Position numbers and translations under genes: made by a program. Of a stretch of DNA of 64,000 nt, positions 35,291 through 43,877 are shown piece by piece. The notes below the pieces were generated by a model. The model was not told the DNA's origin and did not search any database. It saw only the letters and a program-made list of their open reading frames with translations. The stretch's first letter is position 1. Every line of letters starts with the position of its first letter. The DNA comes from BAIKAL-G1 sp943369525. GTDB lineage: Bacteria; Cyanobacteriota; Cyanobacteriia; PCC-6307; Cyanobiaceae. The stretch is taken from positions 186,001-250,000 of the forward strand of contig CALRNL020000003.1 in NCBI GenBank assembly GCA_943369525.1, written 5' to 3'.

Positions 35291-35971
35291 ATGACACCGA
35301 TTGCTCGCCGTTCCCTGCTTGTTTTCTTGCTGAGGACGCCATTGCGAATCTTGCCGCTGCTGGTGGGGTTACTGGCCTGTTGGGCGATCGCATCGCCGGC
35401 CTGGGCGGAAGCGAATTTGCGCAGTTCGTTCCCTGGCCGCCGCGTGGGCGGGGGAACCCGGGGTGAATGCACAGCCAGACTTGTGGCCAATCTGGTACCC
35501 AAGTCCAACGTCTTTGCCCCGGGAGCCAGGGGCCTCATTGCAATTCTGCAGGGACCCAGTGCCAACCCCTATCCCCTCATGGTGGCCTTTAAATCGACAA
35601 CCGCGGCTGGTGTCGTGAGGCCTGGCGCCTCTCCGTTGGAGAGCCGGGAGATTGCAGCGGCTCCTGTGGGCGTGGTGCTGCTGCAGGCCCCTGCCCTGGG
35701 TGGTCCGACCCAATGGGAAAGCAGTTATCGATGTGGGCAAGGCAGCGTCGAGTCCGATCCGCTTAGCTTCGTTTCGGCCGGAGCCCCTCCAGCGCTGAGC
35801 CTGTTGGTCCCGGTGGCTGAGCCGATCGATCGGCATTTGCAAGCTGAGCTGCTCCAATTGAAGACCCGTTGTGGTGGCACGATCGCCAAGGATCAATTCG
35901 CCCAGGCCTTTGGCTTTGAGGAGGTGTTAGCCAGCGACTGGCCTGCCCAATTGCCCATTCGTTGCCTGTGA
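35291..35971 (+). CDS. DUF928 family protein, predicted exported
   Basis: 226 residues. A hydrophobic signal peptide (LPLLVGLLACWAIASPAWA) is followed by the DUF928 hallmark FPGRRVGGGTRGEC. The body has a beta-rich segment with an ILQGPSANPYPLMVAF strand and conserved Cys residues (TRGEC, YRCGQ, TRCGG). DUF928 genes are, as I recall, commonly found beside CHASE2 and CHAT/TPS genes in cyanobacteria, and their function is not established. Its stop overlaps the start of the CHASE2 cyclase by one base, so the two are coupled. Confidence 0.8.
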   Translation: MTPIARRSLLVFLLRTPLRILPLLVGLLACWAIASPAWAEANLRSSFPGRRVGGGTRGECTARLVANLVPKSNVFAPGARGLIAILQGPSANPYPLMVAFKSTTAAGVVRPGASPLESREIAAAPVGVVLLQAPALGGPTQWESSYRCGQGSVESDPLSFVSAGAPPALSLLVPVAEPIDRHLQAELLQLKTRCGGTIAKDQFAQAFGFEEVLASDWPAQLPIRCL

Positions 35972-37881
35972 TGGTTTCCTGGGGGAAGTTGGGGTTTCGC
36001 CTGACGCTGACAGGGGCCCAGGGGCGAAGGCTTTTGAGTTTGTTGGCTCCCTTTGGTCTTGGCCTTGGCTTTCTTGGCGCCTTTCAGGTGTCCGGCATCG
36101 GCGAATCGCTCAACCTGCTGGCCTATGACACGGCCGTGGTCCTGCGACCGGCGCCTTCCGGAGTGCGCTGGCCCATTCGTCTGATCGGTCTCACGGAGGC
36201 AGATATCCGGCGTTTTGGTTGGCCCCTGTCGGACACCCTTTTGGTTCGGGCCATCGACCGCTTGCGGGCCGATGGCGTCAAGGCGATCGGGATCGATTTC
36301 TACCGCGATAAGGGGGTTGAACCCGGCGCGGCCCTGTTGCGGACGCGCATCCGAAGCCATCCGGAGATCGTCACGATCTTCAATGGGGCGGCATCGATTC
36401 CCAGCCCACCGGGAACCCCAACCCCGCAGCAATCCTTTAACGATCTGATCGTTGATGCCGATGGGGTGGTGCGGCGGGATCTGCTCCATGTTGAAGACCA
36501 GCCGCCCGAATTTGTGTCTCTGCCGCTGCGGCTTTTCGAGCTCAGTCAGGGTGATCAAAGTCTGCGCCAACAGTTCAAGAGTGCTGCCATGGAAGGCTCC
36601 TGGCTGCGCGGTGATTCAGGGGGCTATCGCAACCAGGATGCGGCAGGTCTGCAGCGAATGTTGCCTTTTTACAAGCCCAATAGTTTCCCTAGTTGGAGTC
36701 TCAGCGACTTGCTTGATGGTTCCATTGCCCCTAGGGAGCTAAAGGGCACGATTGTGTTGATGGGGAGCCGTGCCCCCTCCCTACGTGATACTTTCCAGAC
36801 CCCATTTACGCGCTTTGGCCAACAGGCCAGCCTGGCGACCATGGATGGAATTGAGATCCATGCCCAGCGGTTGGCCTCCCTATTTGATCTCCAGGCCGGC
36901 GGCCGCTTCCAGATGGTGGCCCTGTCTGCCTGGCTAAACCATGGTCTGCTGCTGATCGCCCTTGCCCTGGGCATTTTGATCGGCGAACGTCCTAAATCGT
37001 TTGTGCGGAGTGCCTTTCTGCTCCTGTTGGCTGAGGTCCTGCTGCTGGCTGCCAGCATCGGCCTGTTGATGGTCGGTTCCTGGGTTGGCATCAGTGTGCC
37101 GATGGTGGGGCTGGGCTTAATGGCCGTCGCCAGCTGGACCCGGCGGGCGGCGGTCAGCCAGGAGCAGCGCCGCCAGTTTGAGCGCCTGCTGGGCCAGACC
37201 ACCTCGCCAGCGGTGGCATTGGAGCTCTGGAACCAGCGTGAAAGCTTGTTGACGGATGGCCGTTTCCCAGGGCGGGAATTGCCGCTCACGGTGATGCTGG
37301 CAGACACGGTCCATTTCAGCTCGGTGGGCGAGTGGATGGCGCCAACTGAGCTACTTAATTGGATCAATGTCGGCATGGAAAGATTTGTCGAAATTATTAA
37401 TCGTCACGGCGGTATGGTGAATAAGTTCACGGGTGATGGTTTCTTGGCGGTCTTTGGTGCGCCGCTTCCCCTCGATGCCCGTGAGAACGCGGAGGCTGCC
37501 CTGGGCGCCGCCCGGGAGATTCAGTTGGCGATCACCAGTTTGATGGTGGAGCTCAAGGACAAGGATCTGCCACCAATTCGTTTGCGGATTGGCATCTGTA
37601 GTGGCCCCGTGATCACCGGTTCGATGGGGGGCAGTGCGCGGATGGAATACGCGGTGATTGGCGATGCGGTCAATGTCAGCGCCCGACTTGAATCCCTCAG
37701 TAAAGAGCGTATGGGGAACGACTGTCGGGTCTTGCTTGCCTCCGATACCAAGGATTTGCTGGAGGAGGGCCGTTGGCGTTTGACTCCCTGGGGTCCCCAG
37801 TCCGTCAAGGGACGGGAGCAGCCGGTGGAGGTCTATGAATTGGAAAGTGGCGAGGACCCCGGGGTCGCCCAGGTCCCCTAG
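35971..37881 (+). CDS. CHASE2-domain adenylate cyclase (class III)
   Basis: 636 residues from the ATG at 35971. An N-terminal membrane helix is followed by an extracytoplasmic CHASE2 sensor domain (about residues 40-330, with IGLTEADIRRFGW and KAIGIDFYRD). Three closely spaced membrane helices (about 330-390) come next, then the class III catalytic domain (about 420-610). The metal-binding Asp are in MLADTVHFS and KFTGDGFLAVFG. The transition-state Asn/Arg are in VIGDAVNVSARLE. The Lys in NKFTGD and the Asp in VIGD favour ATP over GTP. It probably converts an envelope signal into cytoplasmic cAMP. It is coupled to DUF928 and lies 3' of the TpsA-CHAT gene. Confidence 0.9.
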   Translation: MVSWGKLGFRLTLTGAQGRRLLSLLAPFGLGLGFLGAFQVSGIGESLNLLAYDTAVVLRPAPSGVRWPIRLIGLTEADIRRFGWPLSDTLLVRAIDRLRADGVKAIGIDFYRDKGVEPGAALLRTRIRSHPEIVTIFNGAASIPSPPGTPTPQQSFNDLIVDADGVVRRDLLHVEDQPPEFVSLPLRLFELSQGDQSLRQQFKSAAMEGSWLRGDSGGYRNQDAAGLQRMLPFYKPNSFPSWSLSDLLDGSIAPRELKGTIVLMGSRAPSLRDTFQTPFTRFGQQASLATMDGIEIHAQRLASLFDLQAGGRFQMVALSAWLNHGLLLIALALGILIGERPKSFVRSAFLLLLAEVLLLAASIGLLMVGSWVGISVPMVGLGLMAVASWTRRAAVSQEQRRQFERLLGQTTSPAVALELWNQRESLLTDGRFPGRELPLTVMLADTVHFSSVGEWMAPTELLNWINVGMERFVEIINRHGGMVNKFTGDGFLAVFGAPLPLDARENAEAALGAAREIQLAITSLMVELKDKDLPPIRLRIGICSGPVITGSMGGSARMEYAVIGDAVNVSARLESLSKERMGNDCRVLLASDTKDLLEEGRWRLTPWGPQSVKGREQPVEVYELESGEDPGVAQVP

Positions 37882-38044
37882 CTGCCAATCCCAGTTCTGG
37901 GTCCCGGCCGCCGGGCTGGGGGTGCCCCTGGCCTGGCGGCTGATCGGGGATTGGCTGAATCCCGGCTGGAGCTGGGGTGGGAGATCCATGGCCATGGTCT
38001 TGACCAATAGGGGGTGAATTGCTGCCCTTGGGCGCTTTTCTCGC

Positions 38045-38815
38045 TTGAGGCGCCATGGTGGTGATCGTTGCCCGGCTATCGATGGGTTCCCCAACTCGCC
38101 CCTGGCCGGCCTGGTGCCAGCGCTGCTGGTGCTTGTCGGGGGGCTGCCTGTGGGCGCCCAGGATCCGGCCTCCCACCACCATCACCATGGCGGAGGAATG
38201 GCGCCAGCCGCCGCCGGCTCCGAGCCGGGTGCCCCTTCCGCCAACCATGGGGCCCATGGCCATGACCTAGGCCCCGCCGGTGACACCTACGACCTGCGAT
38301 TTATTGATGGCATGGTGCAACACCACACCGGTGCCCTGCGCATGGGCGAATTCGTCTTTGACATTGGCGCCCCCGGCGTGGGTGCCCTGGCGGCGTCGAT
38401 CTGGAGTGACCAGGCCCAGGAGATTAGGGCCATGGGGCTATGGCGCAAGGCTTGGTATCCCGAGGCGCCGGTGTATCCCGTGGCCTACTTTCCCGGCGGA
38501 GACCCTAATGCGATCGCCGGTCTCCAGCCCATGACCGCTGAGCAAATCGCCTCGATGCGCATGCTCAACAGTCTGCCAACCAAGGCCAACCGGGTGACCT
38601 GGTTCCTGGAGGGCATGCTCCACCACCATGGCGGCGCCTTAAGCATGGCCCACGATGCGTTGCGCAAAAGCCGGAACCCCACAATCTTGCGACTGGCCCG
38701 CTCGATTATCTCGGCCCAGCGCCAGGAAATCGTGCGCTTGCGTCAGATGCTGCAGCATGATGGCCTAACGAAACCTGAGTATTTTCGCTATGATGGGCTA
38801 TTCTCATTCCCATGA
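38045..38815 (+). CDS. DUF305 (ferritin-like fold) exported protein
   Basis: 256 residues from a TTG; other starts inside the first 40 residues are possible. A hydrophobic stretch (LVPALLVLVGGLPVGA) is a likely signal peptide, followed by a His-rich linker (SHHHHHGGG). The DUF305 domain has its two hallmark helices, FIDGMVQHHTGALRMGE and FLEGMLHHHGGALSMAHDAL. The paired His/Met residues suggest metal binding, and copper has been proposed for some members. This fits a periplasmic location. It is not clearly in an operon with its neighbours. Confidence 0.85.
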   Translation: MRRHGGDRCPAIDGFPNSPLAGLVPALLVLVGGLPVGAQDPASHHHHHGGGMAPAAAGSEPGAPSANHGAHGHDLGPAGDTYDLRFIDGMVQHHTGALRMGEFVFDIGAPGVGALAASIWSDQAQEIRAMGLWRKAWYPEAPVYPVAYFPGGDPNAIAGLQPMTAEQIASMRMLNSLPTKANRVTWFLEGMLHHHGGALSMAHDALRKSRNPTILRLARSIISAQRQEIVRLRQMLQHDGLTKPEYFRYDGLFSFP

Positions 38816-38886
38816 TTGTTGAATTCCAGGTGGTGTCATTGTCGCCCACTTGATTGTTGTCAAGCGGCCTGCCCAGCGCTAGCGAC

Positions 38887-39450
38887 CTAGGCCGGTAGCA
38901 GCTCGCTGGCGCAAAGATCCGGCCGGCGCACCAGGGCAAACAGGGTGCCGGCGTTGCCGCGGCAGATTCGTAAGTCCTGGTCGAGCACGGTGATGTCGAG
39001 CCAGGCGGGAAAGCTCTGGTGCACGGCGGCAAGCAGCTCCAGCCGGTTGCCGCCGAGGCGGGGGCCGATCCAGCCGCCCCGTTGGAACTGCACCGACACC
39101 CGTTGGGGCGGGCAAACCTCCAGGGCCGCCACCACGCTGATCGCCGCGATCGAGCCGAGGGGTCCCTGGAGCCGCAGCAGGTTCATGCCCAGGCCCCGGT
39201 TCGGATCAAGCACCTGCAGGTTCTCCAGCCAGGGGGCTTCCCGCAGCCAGGGCTGGCGGCTGGAGCTCCAACGCAGCTCCCACACCCCCGCCAGTAACTG
39301 CCCGTCCCGCTCCAAATCGGCGGGCTGCTCCCGCTCGAGCTGCTCCACGAGTTGCCGGGTGGTGGCGTCTGCAGCGGCTGATGGCCGGGCCAGGGGGCCG
39401 GCACTGGGCGCCCGCAGGGCGTCGAGCAGGGTTTGGCGAGGGCTGCCCAC
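38887..39450 (-). CDS. PAP/fibrillin family protein
   Basis: 187 residues. The plastid lipid-associated/fibrillin pattern is visible: an N-terminal helix (QLVEQLEREQPADL), then the LLAGVWELRWSSSRQPWL core. A beta-barrel of alternating strands follows (ISVVAALEVCPPQRVSVQF, GNRLELLAAV), ending ICRGNAGTLFALVRR. Fibrillins bind lipids or isoprenoids at thylakoids and help in light stress. Located four bases downstream of an Hli gene on the same strand, which agrees with a photoprotective role. Confidence 0.75.
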   Translation of the reverse strand: MGSPRQTLLDALRAPSAGPLARPSAAADATTRQLVEQLEREQPADLERDGQLLAGVWELRWSSSRQPWLREAPWLENLQVLDPNRGLGMNLLRLQGPLGSIAAISVVAALEVCPPQRVSVQFQRGGWIGPRLGGNRLELLAAVHQSFPAWLDITVLDQDLRICRGNAGTLFALVRRPDLCASELLPA

Positions 39451-39454
39451 TCCG

Positions 39455-39679
39455 TTACCAGGAGGGGTTGAGCAGCCAGGCGAGCCCCAGGCCCAGCTGG
39501 CCGACGATGCCCTTGCCCGTCAGCCATTCGCCGAGCAGGGCCGCACTGAAGCCAACCATGGCGGCGCGGCCATTGAGCTGCTCCACCCCTGCCAGGGCGC
39601 TGATGTTCCAGGGCCGGGCGGTGGTGAGGCTTTCGCCGAACTTCTCGACGGGTTCGTACTGGTAAGCGTCGTTAGCCAA
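39455..39679 (-). CDS. hli: High-light-inducible protein (Hli/Scp)
   Basis: 74 residues with a single chlorophyll-binding helix carrying VEQLNGRAAMVGFSAALLGE, the Hli motif (E-x-x-N-G-R-x-A-M). It ends with the GKGIVGQLGLGLAWL segment. Hli proteins bind chlorophyll and carotenoid in the thylakoid membrane and protect against excess light. It is followed by the PAP/fibrillin gene, a probable two-gene operon. Cyanobacteria-specific. Confidence 0.9.
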   Translation of the reverse strand: MANDAYQYEPVEKFGESLTTARPWNISALAGVEQLNGRAAMVGFSAALLGEWLTGKGIVGQLGLGLAWLLNPSW

Positions 39680-39853
39680 GGCGCTCGATCGGGATGGGGC
39701 GTTGAGCCTATGGCGCTTGGCCGGGCTGTGGCGGCCCGCCTAGCGCCCTAGCCCTAGGACCGCCCCCGGGCCCTGCGGCCCCTTTGCGCCATTGGCGCCC
39801 TGCTGGCGCGGCGCCAGGCCCTGGGGGCGAAACGGCGCCGCTAGCCCTGGGGT

Positions 39854-40579
39854 GTGGCTGGGCTGGAGCGGATGGCTAGGGGTGAGAGGGCCAGGGGCGA
39901 ACCGGTCCCGGCCAGGCCCCTGGACGGGCCAGGGCCGGATCGGTTGGCCGCCGATCCCCGCATCAGCCAATGGGCCTTGGAGCAGCAGTGGCGGCCCGAG
40001 GGTCTGATTGAGGTGCTGCACCGGCTGCAGGCCGTCGACGGCTACCTGGCCCAGGCCAGCCTCCGCCAGGTGGCGAAGGAGCTGGGCTTGCCCCTGGGCC
40101 GGGTCTACGGGGTGGCCAGTTTTTACCATCTGTTTCGGCTGGAGCCGCCCCAGCCCCACCGCTGTGCGGTGTGCCTTGGCAGCGCCTGTTTCGTGCTCGG
40201 AGCCGCCCGCCTGGCCGCCCGGCTTGAGCAGCGCCTGGGCTTGCGTCTTGAGCCACCAAGCGGCTCGGCCAATGGATCCCCTGGCGCCCCGAACCAGCCC
40301 TGGGCCAGCCTGGCGCCCCGGCCGGCGCCGGGCCCAGGGGCCCCTCCCATCGCGCCAGCCAGCCAGCCGGGTGGATGGAGCCTGGAGCCGGTGAGTTGCC
40401 TGGGGGCCTGCGGCCAGGCGCCGCTGCTGGTGGTGGATGGCGTCCTGGCCCTGCGCTTGCCAACCGGTTCCCCGGCTGCCCTGGAGGCCCGGCTGGATGG
40501 GTTGGGCTTGCCCCGCTCGCCCCGTTCCCAGGCCCCGCACCCCCGGCCGCCTGCCCCATTGGTTGCCGGGGGGCCCTGA
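39854..40579 (+). CDS. hoxE: Bidirectional [NiFe]-hydrogenase diaphorase subunit HoxE
   Basis: 241 residues from a GTG (or 235 from ATG at 39872). The NuoE-like thioredoxin fold has a helical N-part and the [2Fe-2S] ligands: C-x4-C in CLGSAC and C-x3-C in SCLGAC. Between these two motifs lies an insert of about 45 residues rich in Pro/Ala/Gly (residues about 134-178), and the C-terminus has a further Pro-rich tail. Typical HoxE is about 165-175 residues. It carries electrons between NADH/ferredoxin and the hydrogenase. Its stop overlaps the hoxF start (TGATG), and it is the first gene of hoxEFUYHW-hypA. Confidence 0.93.
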   Translation: MAGLERMARGERARGEPVPARPLDGPGPDRLAADPRISQWALEQQWRPEGLIEVLHRLQAVDGYLAQASLRQVAKELGLPLGRVYGVASFYHLFRLEPPQPHRCAVCLGSACFVLGAARLAARLEQRLGLRLEPPSGSANGSPGAPNQPWASLAPRPAPGPGAPPIAPASQPGGWSLEPVSCLGACGQAPLLVVDGVLALRLPTGSPAALEARLDGLGLPRSPRSQAPHPRPPAPLVAGGP

Positions 40580-42516
40580 TGGCAGCCCTGGCGGCGCTAG
40601 CCAACCCCCTGGAGCCAGCGGGCGAAGCTCCGGATCGGCCGCCAGCCCCTGCTGGCCGCCAACTGCGCTGCTGCACGGCCAGTGGCTGCCGGGCCGTGGG
40701 GGCGGAGCCCCTGATCCAGGCCTTGCGCCGGGCCCAGGCCGATGCTGTTTCCGGGCCCGGGGCCCCGGCGGAGCCTGGTGCCCAGCCCCTGACGATCCAG
40801 CCGGTGGGCTGCCTGCGGCTCTGCAGTCGGGGGCCCCTGCTGGCCTGGGATGGCCCCGGTGGCCCGGCCCTGTTTGCCCTCGGCAGCAGCGATCCCGCCC
40901 ATGCGCCGGGAGCGGCGATCGGCCCCGAGCAGGCCCGGGCCCTGGTGCGGGCGGCGGCCACGGCCCCCGGCCCCGAAGCGCTCGCTGGCTTGGACCTGGA
41001 GGCTTGGCGGCCCCAGGCCCTAGGGCGCCAGGGGCTCCCTGCCCAGGGGTTCCCTTCCCAGGGCCCTCCAGCCGCCGGCTTCGTCAGCCCGGAGACCCCC
41101 AGCCTGGAACCAGCCAGCCCGGAGACCCCTAGCCCCGCAGGGATCCAGCTCACCTGGGAGCGGCTGGACCTGGGCCATCCCTTTTTTGCCCTGCAGCAGC
41201 CCCTGGTGCTGGAGCACTGCGGCTGGATCGACCCGGACTCGATCGATGGGGCCCTGGCCCACGGCGCCTACGGCCAGTGGCGCCGTTGCCTCTCCCAGCT
41301 CAGCCCCGAGGCAGTGCGCGCCACGGTGCGCCGCAGTGGCCTGCGGGGCCGCGGTGGCGCCGGCTACCCCACCGGCCTCAAGTGGGACACGGTGGCCCTG
41401 CAACCGCCGGGGCCCCGCTTTGTGGTGTGCAATGCCGATGAGGGCGATCCGGGCGCCTTCATGGACCGCAGCGTGCTGGAGGGCGATCCCCATCGCCTGC
41501 TGGAGGGGCTGGCGATCGCCGCCTTCGCCGTCGGCGCGGAGCGGGGCTACATCTACGTGCGGGCCGAATACCCCCTGGCGATCGAACGGCTGCGGCGGGC
41601 CCTGGACCAGGCCCAGCAGCGGCGCCTGCTGGGTCCGGGCAGCGGCCTGGCGTTGGAGCTGCGTGTTGGCGCCGGGGCCTACGTCTGCGGCGAGGAAACG
41701 GCCCTGATGCAATCGATCCAGGGGGGGCGGGGCCAGCCCCGGCCCCGCCCCCCCTACCCGGCCCAGGCGGGGCTTTGGGGGGCTCCGACCCTGATCAACA
41801 ACGTGGAAACCCTGGCGGCGGTGCCCGTGATCCTGCGCCGGGGCGCCGAGTGGTTTGCCGCCATTGGCACCGAAACCAGCAAGGGCACCAAGGTCTTTTC
41901 CCTCTCGGGCGCGGTGCGCCACACGGGCCTGGTGGAGGTGCCGATGGGCACCAGCCTGCGCACCGTGGTCGAAACCATGGGCGGCGGCGTGGCCCCTGGC
42001 CCTGGTTCGCCGGCCGGCGGCGTTAAGGCGGTGCAGACCGGCGGGCCCTCGGGGGGCTGCATTCCCGCCCACCTGCTCGATACGCCCGTGGACTACGACA
42101 GCCTCCAGGCCCTGGGCTCGGCCATGGGGTCGGGCGGCATGGTGGTGGTGGGGGAGGCCATGGCGATGCCCGAGCTGGCGCGCCATTTCATGCATTTCAG
42201 CGTCGAAGAGAGCTGCGGCAAATGCCTGCCCTGCCGCGCCGGCACGGTGCAGCTGGAGCAGCTGCTCGATCGGCTGCTGGCGGGCCTGGCCGTCCCGGCG
42301 GAGCTGGAGCAGCTGGAGCAGCTCTGCCGGATGGTGAAGGCCACAAGCCTCTGCGGCCTGGGCCAGGCGGCCCCCAACCCGGTGCTCAGCGCCCTGCGCC
42401 ACTTCCGCCCCGAGTTCCTGGCGGCCTGCCGGGCCGAAGCCGCGCCACCAGCCCCGGCCAGGGCGCCCTTCCCCGCGGCCCCTGGGCCAGGCCCCCCCCC
42501 GGGAGGCCACCCCTGA
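40579..42516 (+). CDS. hoxF: Hydrogenase diaphorase subunit HoxF (NAD- and FMN-binding)
   Basis: 645 residues from the ATG at 40579; the open frame extends upstream only as a shadow of hoxE. The N-terminal [2Fe-2S] thioredoxin-like domain has CCTASGCRAVG and VGCLRLC. An insert of about 40 residues with a SPETPSLEPASPETPSPAG repeat follows (about 148-190). Then come NADH-binding GLRGRGGAGYPTG, FMN-binding CNADEGDPGAFMDRS and the [4Fe-4S] motif ESCGKCLPCRAGT with SLCGLG near the C-terminus. Typical HoxF is about 530-540 residues. It oxidises or reduces NAD(H)/ferredoxin. It overlaps hoxU (TGATG). Confidence 0.95.
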   Translation: MAALAALANPLEPAGEAPDRPPAPAGRQLRCCTASGCRAVGAEPLIQALRRAQADAVSGPGAPAEPGAQPLTIQPVGCLRLCSRGPLLAWDGPGGPALFALGSSDPAHAPGAAIGPEQARALVRAAATAPGPEALAGLDLEAWRPQALGRQGLPAQGFPSQGPPAAGFVSPETPSLEPASPETPSPAGIQLTWERLDLGHPFFALQQPLVLEHCGWIDPDSIDGALAHGAYGQWRRCLSQLSPEAVRATVRRSGLRGRGGAGYPTGLKWDTVALQPPGPRFVVCNADEGDPGAFMDRSVLEGDPHRLLEGLAIAAFAVGAERGYIYVRAEYPLAIERLRRALDQAQQRRLLGPGSGLALELRVGAGAYVCGEETALMQSIQGGRGQPRPRPPYPAQAGLWGAPTLINNVETLAAVPVILRRGAEWFAAIGTETSKGTKVFSLSGAVRHTGLVEVPMGTSLRTVVETMGGGVAPGPGSPAGGVKAVQTGGPSGGCIPAHLLDTPVDYDSLQALGSAMGSGGMVVVGEAMAMPELARHFMHFSVEESCGKCLPCRAGTVQLEQLLDRLLAGLAVPAELEQLEQLCRMVKATSLCGLGQAAPNPVLSALRHFRPEFLAACRAEAAPPAPARAPFPAAPGPGPPPGGHP

Positions 42517-43235
42517 TGGCGGTGGTGACCCTGCGGATCGATGGCCTGGCCGTGGCCGTGCCGGCTGGATCGAGCCTGCTGGCGGCCAGCCGGCTGGCGG
42601 GGCTGGCGTTGCCGGTGCTGTGCCACCTCGATGGCCTGACGCCCGTGGGGGCCTGTCGCCTCTGTTTGGTGGCGATCGAGGGCCAGGGCAAACTCCAGCC
42701 CGCCTGCACCAGCGAAGCACTGGAGGGCCAGGTGGTGGCGACCAACACCGCGGAACTGCGCGAGCTGCGGCGGATGGCGGTGGAGCTGTTTTTCGCCGAG
42801 GGCAACCACATCTGTGCCTACTGCGTTGCCAGCGGCGCCTGCGAGCTGCAGGCGATGGCGGTGACCGTGGGCATGGACCACAGCCGCTTCCCCTACCAAT
42901 ACCCCCTGCGTCCGGTGGATGCCTCCCACCCCCTGTTCAGCCTCGATACCAACCGCTGCATCCTCTGCAGCCGCTGCGTGCGGGTCTGCGCCGAGCTCGA
43001 AGGCGCCCATGTGTGGGCCATCGCCGGTCGGGGCCGCCACTGCCGCCTGGTGGCCGGCCTGGACCAACCCTGGGGCGAGGTGGACGCCTGCACCGCCTGC
43101 GGCCAATGCGTGGAGGCCTGCCCCACCGGCGCCCTGTTCCACAAGGACGACAGCACCGCCGAGAAGCATCCCCACCCGGCCCGGGCCCGGCAGCTGCGCC
43201 GGATCCAGGACCTGCCCCCGAGGCCGGACCCATGA
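42516..43235 (+). CDS. hoxU: Hydrogenase diaphorase subunit HoxU (Fe-S)
   Basis: 239 residues from the ATG at 42516, directly overlapping the hoxF stop. The N-terminal ferredoxin fold has the [2Fe-2S] ligands (CHLDGLTPVGACRLC). A His/Cys cluster motif (NHICAYCVASGACELQ) follows, then two [4Fe-4S] motifs (CILCSRCVRVC and CTACGQCVEACPTGA). It is NuoG-N-terminal-like and relays electrons from HoxF to HoxY. The stop overlaps the hoxY ATG by four bases. Confidence 0.95.
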   Translation: MAVVTLRIDGLAVAVPAGSSLLAASRLAGLALPVLCHLDGLTPVGACRLCLVAIEGQGKLQPACTSEALEGQVVATNTAELRELRRMAVELFFAEGNHICAYCVASGACELQAMAVTVGMDHSRFPYQYPLRPVDASHPLFSLDTNRCILCSRCVRVCAELEGAHVWAIAGRGRHCRLVAGLDQPWGEVDACTACGQCVEACPTGALFHKDDSTAEKHPHPARARQLRRIQDLPPRPDP

Positions 43236-43864
43236 CCCGATGTCTCCCTTCCGGAGCGATGACTGCGCCTGAGGCCCAAGCCCTGCCTGACGCACCAGCC
43301 CCACCGCGCCTGCGCCTGGCCACCGCCTGGCTGGCGGGCTGCTCCGGCTGCCATATGTCGTTTCTCGACCTCGATGAGCTGCTGTTTGTGTTGGCCGAGC
43401 GGGTGGAGCTCGTTTATTCGCCCGTGGCCAGTGACATCAAGACCTATCCCGAGGCGGTGGATGTGTGCTTGGTGGAGGGGGCGGTGGCCAATACCGCCAA
43501 CCTGGAGCTGGCCCTGCAGCTGCGGGCGCGCACGGCCTTGGTGATCTCCTTTGGGGATTGCGCCGTCACGGCGAATGTGCCCGGCCTGCGCAATTTGCTC
43601 AACCGCGATGGCCGCGGCGGCGCGGCGGCGGTGTTGCAGCGCAGCTACGTGGAACTGGCCGATGGCAGCGGTCGCCATCCCCATGCCCCGGGGGTGGTGC
43701 CCGAGCTGCTCGACCAGGTGCTGCCGCTCCATGCCGTGATTGCGGTGGATCTCTATCTGCCCGGCTGCCCGCCTTCGGCCGAGCGCATCGCCGCCACCCT
43801 GTTGCCCCTGCTCGATGGCCAGCGTCCGATCCAGGCGGGGCCGGCGATGCTGGGGTTCGGCTGA
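43232..43864 (+). CDS. hoxY: [NiFe]-hydrogenase small subunit HoxY
   Basis: 210 residues from the ATG at 43232 (overlapping hoxU) or 201 from the ATG at 43259, which has its own GGAG ribosome site. The proximal [4Fe-4S] cluster ligands are in WLAGCSGCHMSFLDLD, VISFGDCAVTANVPG and DLYLPGCPPSAERI. It is the short small-subunit type without a Tat signal, as expected for a cytoplasmic soluble hydrogenase. It is 13 bases upstream of hoxH. Confidence 0.95.
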   Translation: MTRCLPSGAMTAPEAQALPDAPAPPRLRLATAWLAGCSGCHMSFLDLDELLFVLAERVELVYSPVASDIKTYPEAVDVCLVEGAVANTANLELALQLRARTALVISFGDCAVTANVPGLRNLLNRDGRGGAAAVLQRSYVELADGSGRHPHAPGVVPELLDQVLPLHAVIAVDLYLPGCPPSAERIAATLLPLLDGQRPIQAGPAMLGFG

Positions 43865-43877
43865 TGGGAGATCCTCC

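Noticed and set aside
40375..40578. N-terminal extension of HoxF into hoxE
   Set aside because: It is hoxE in another frame; the TGATG overlap fixes the hoxF start at 40579.
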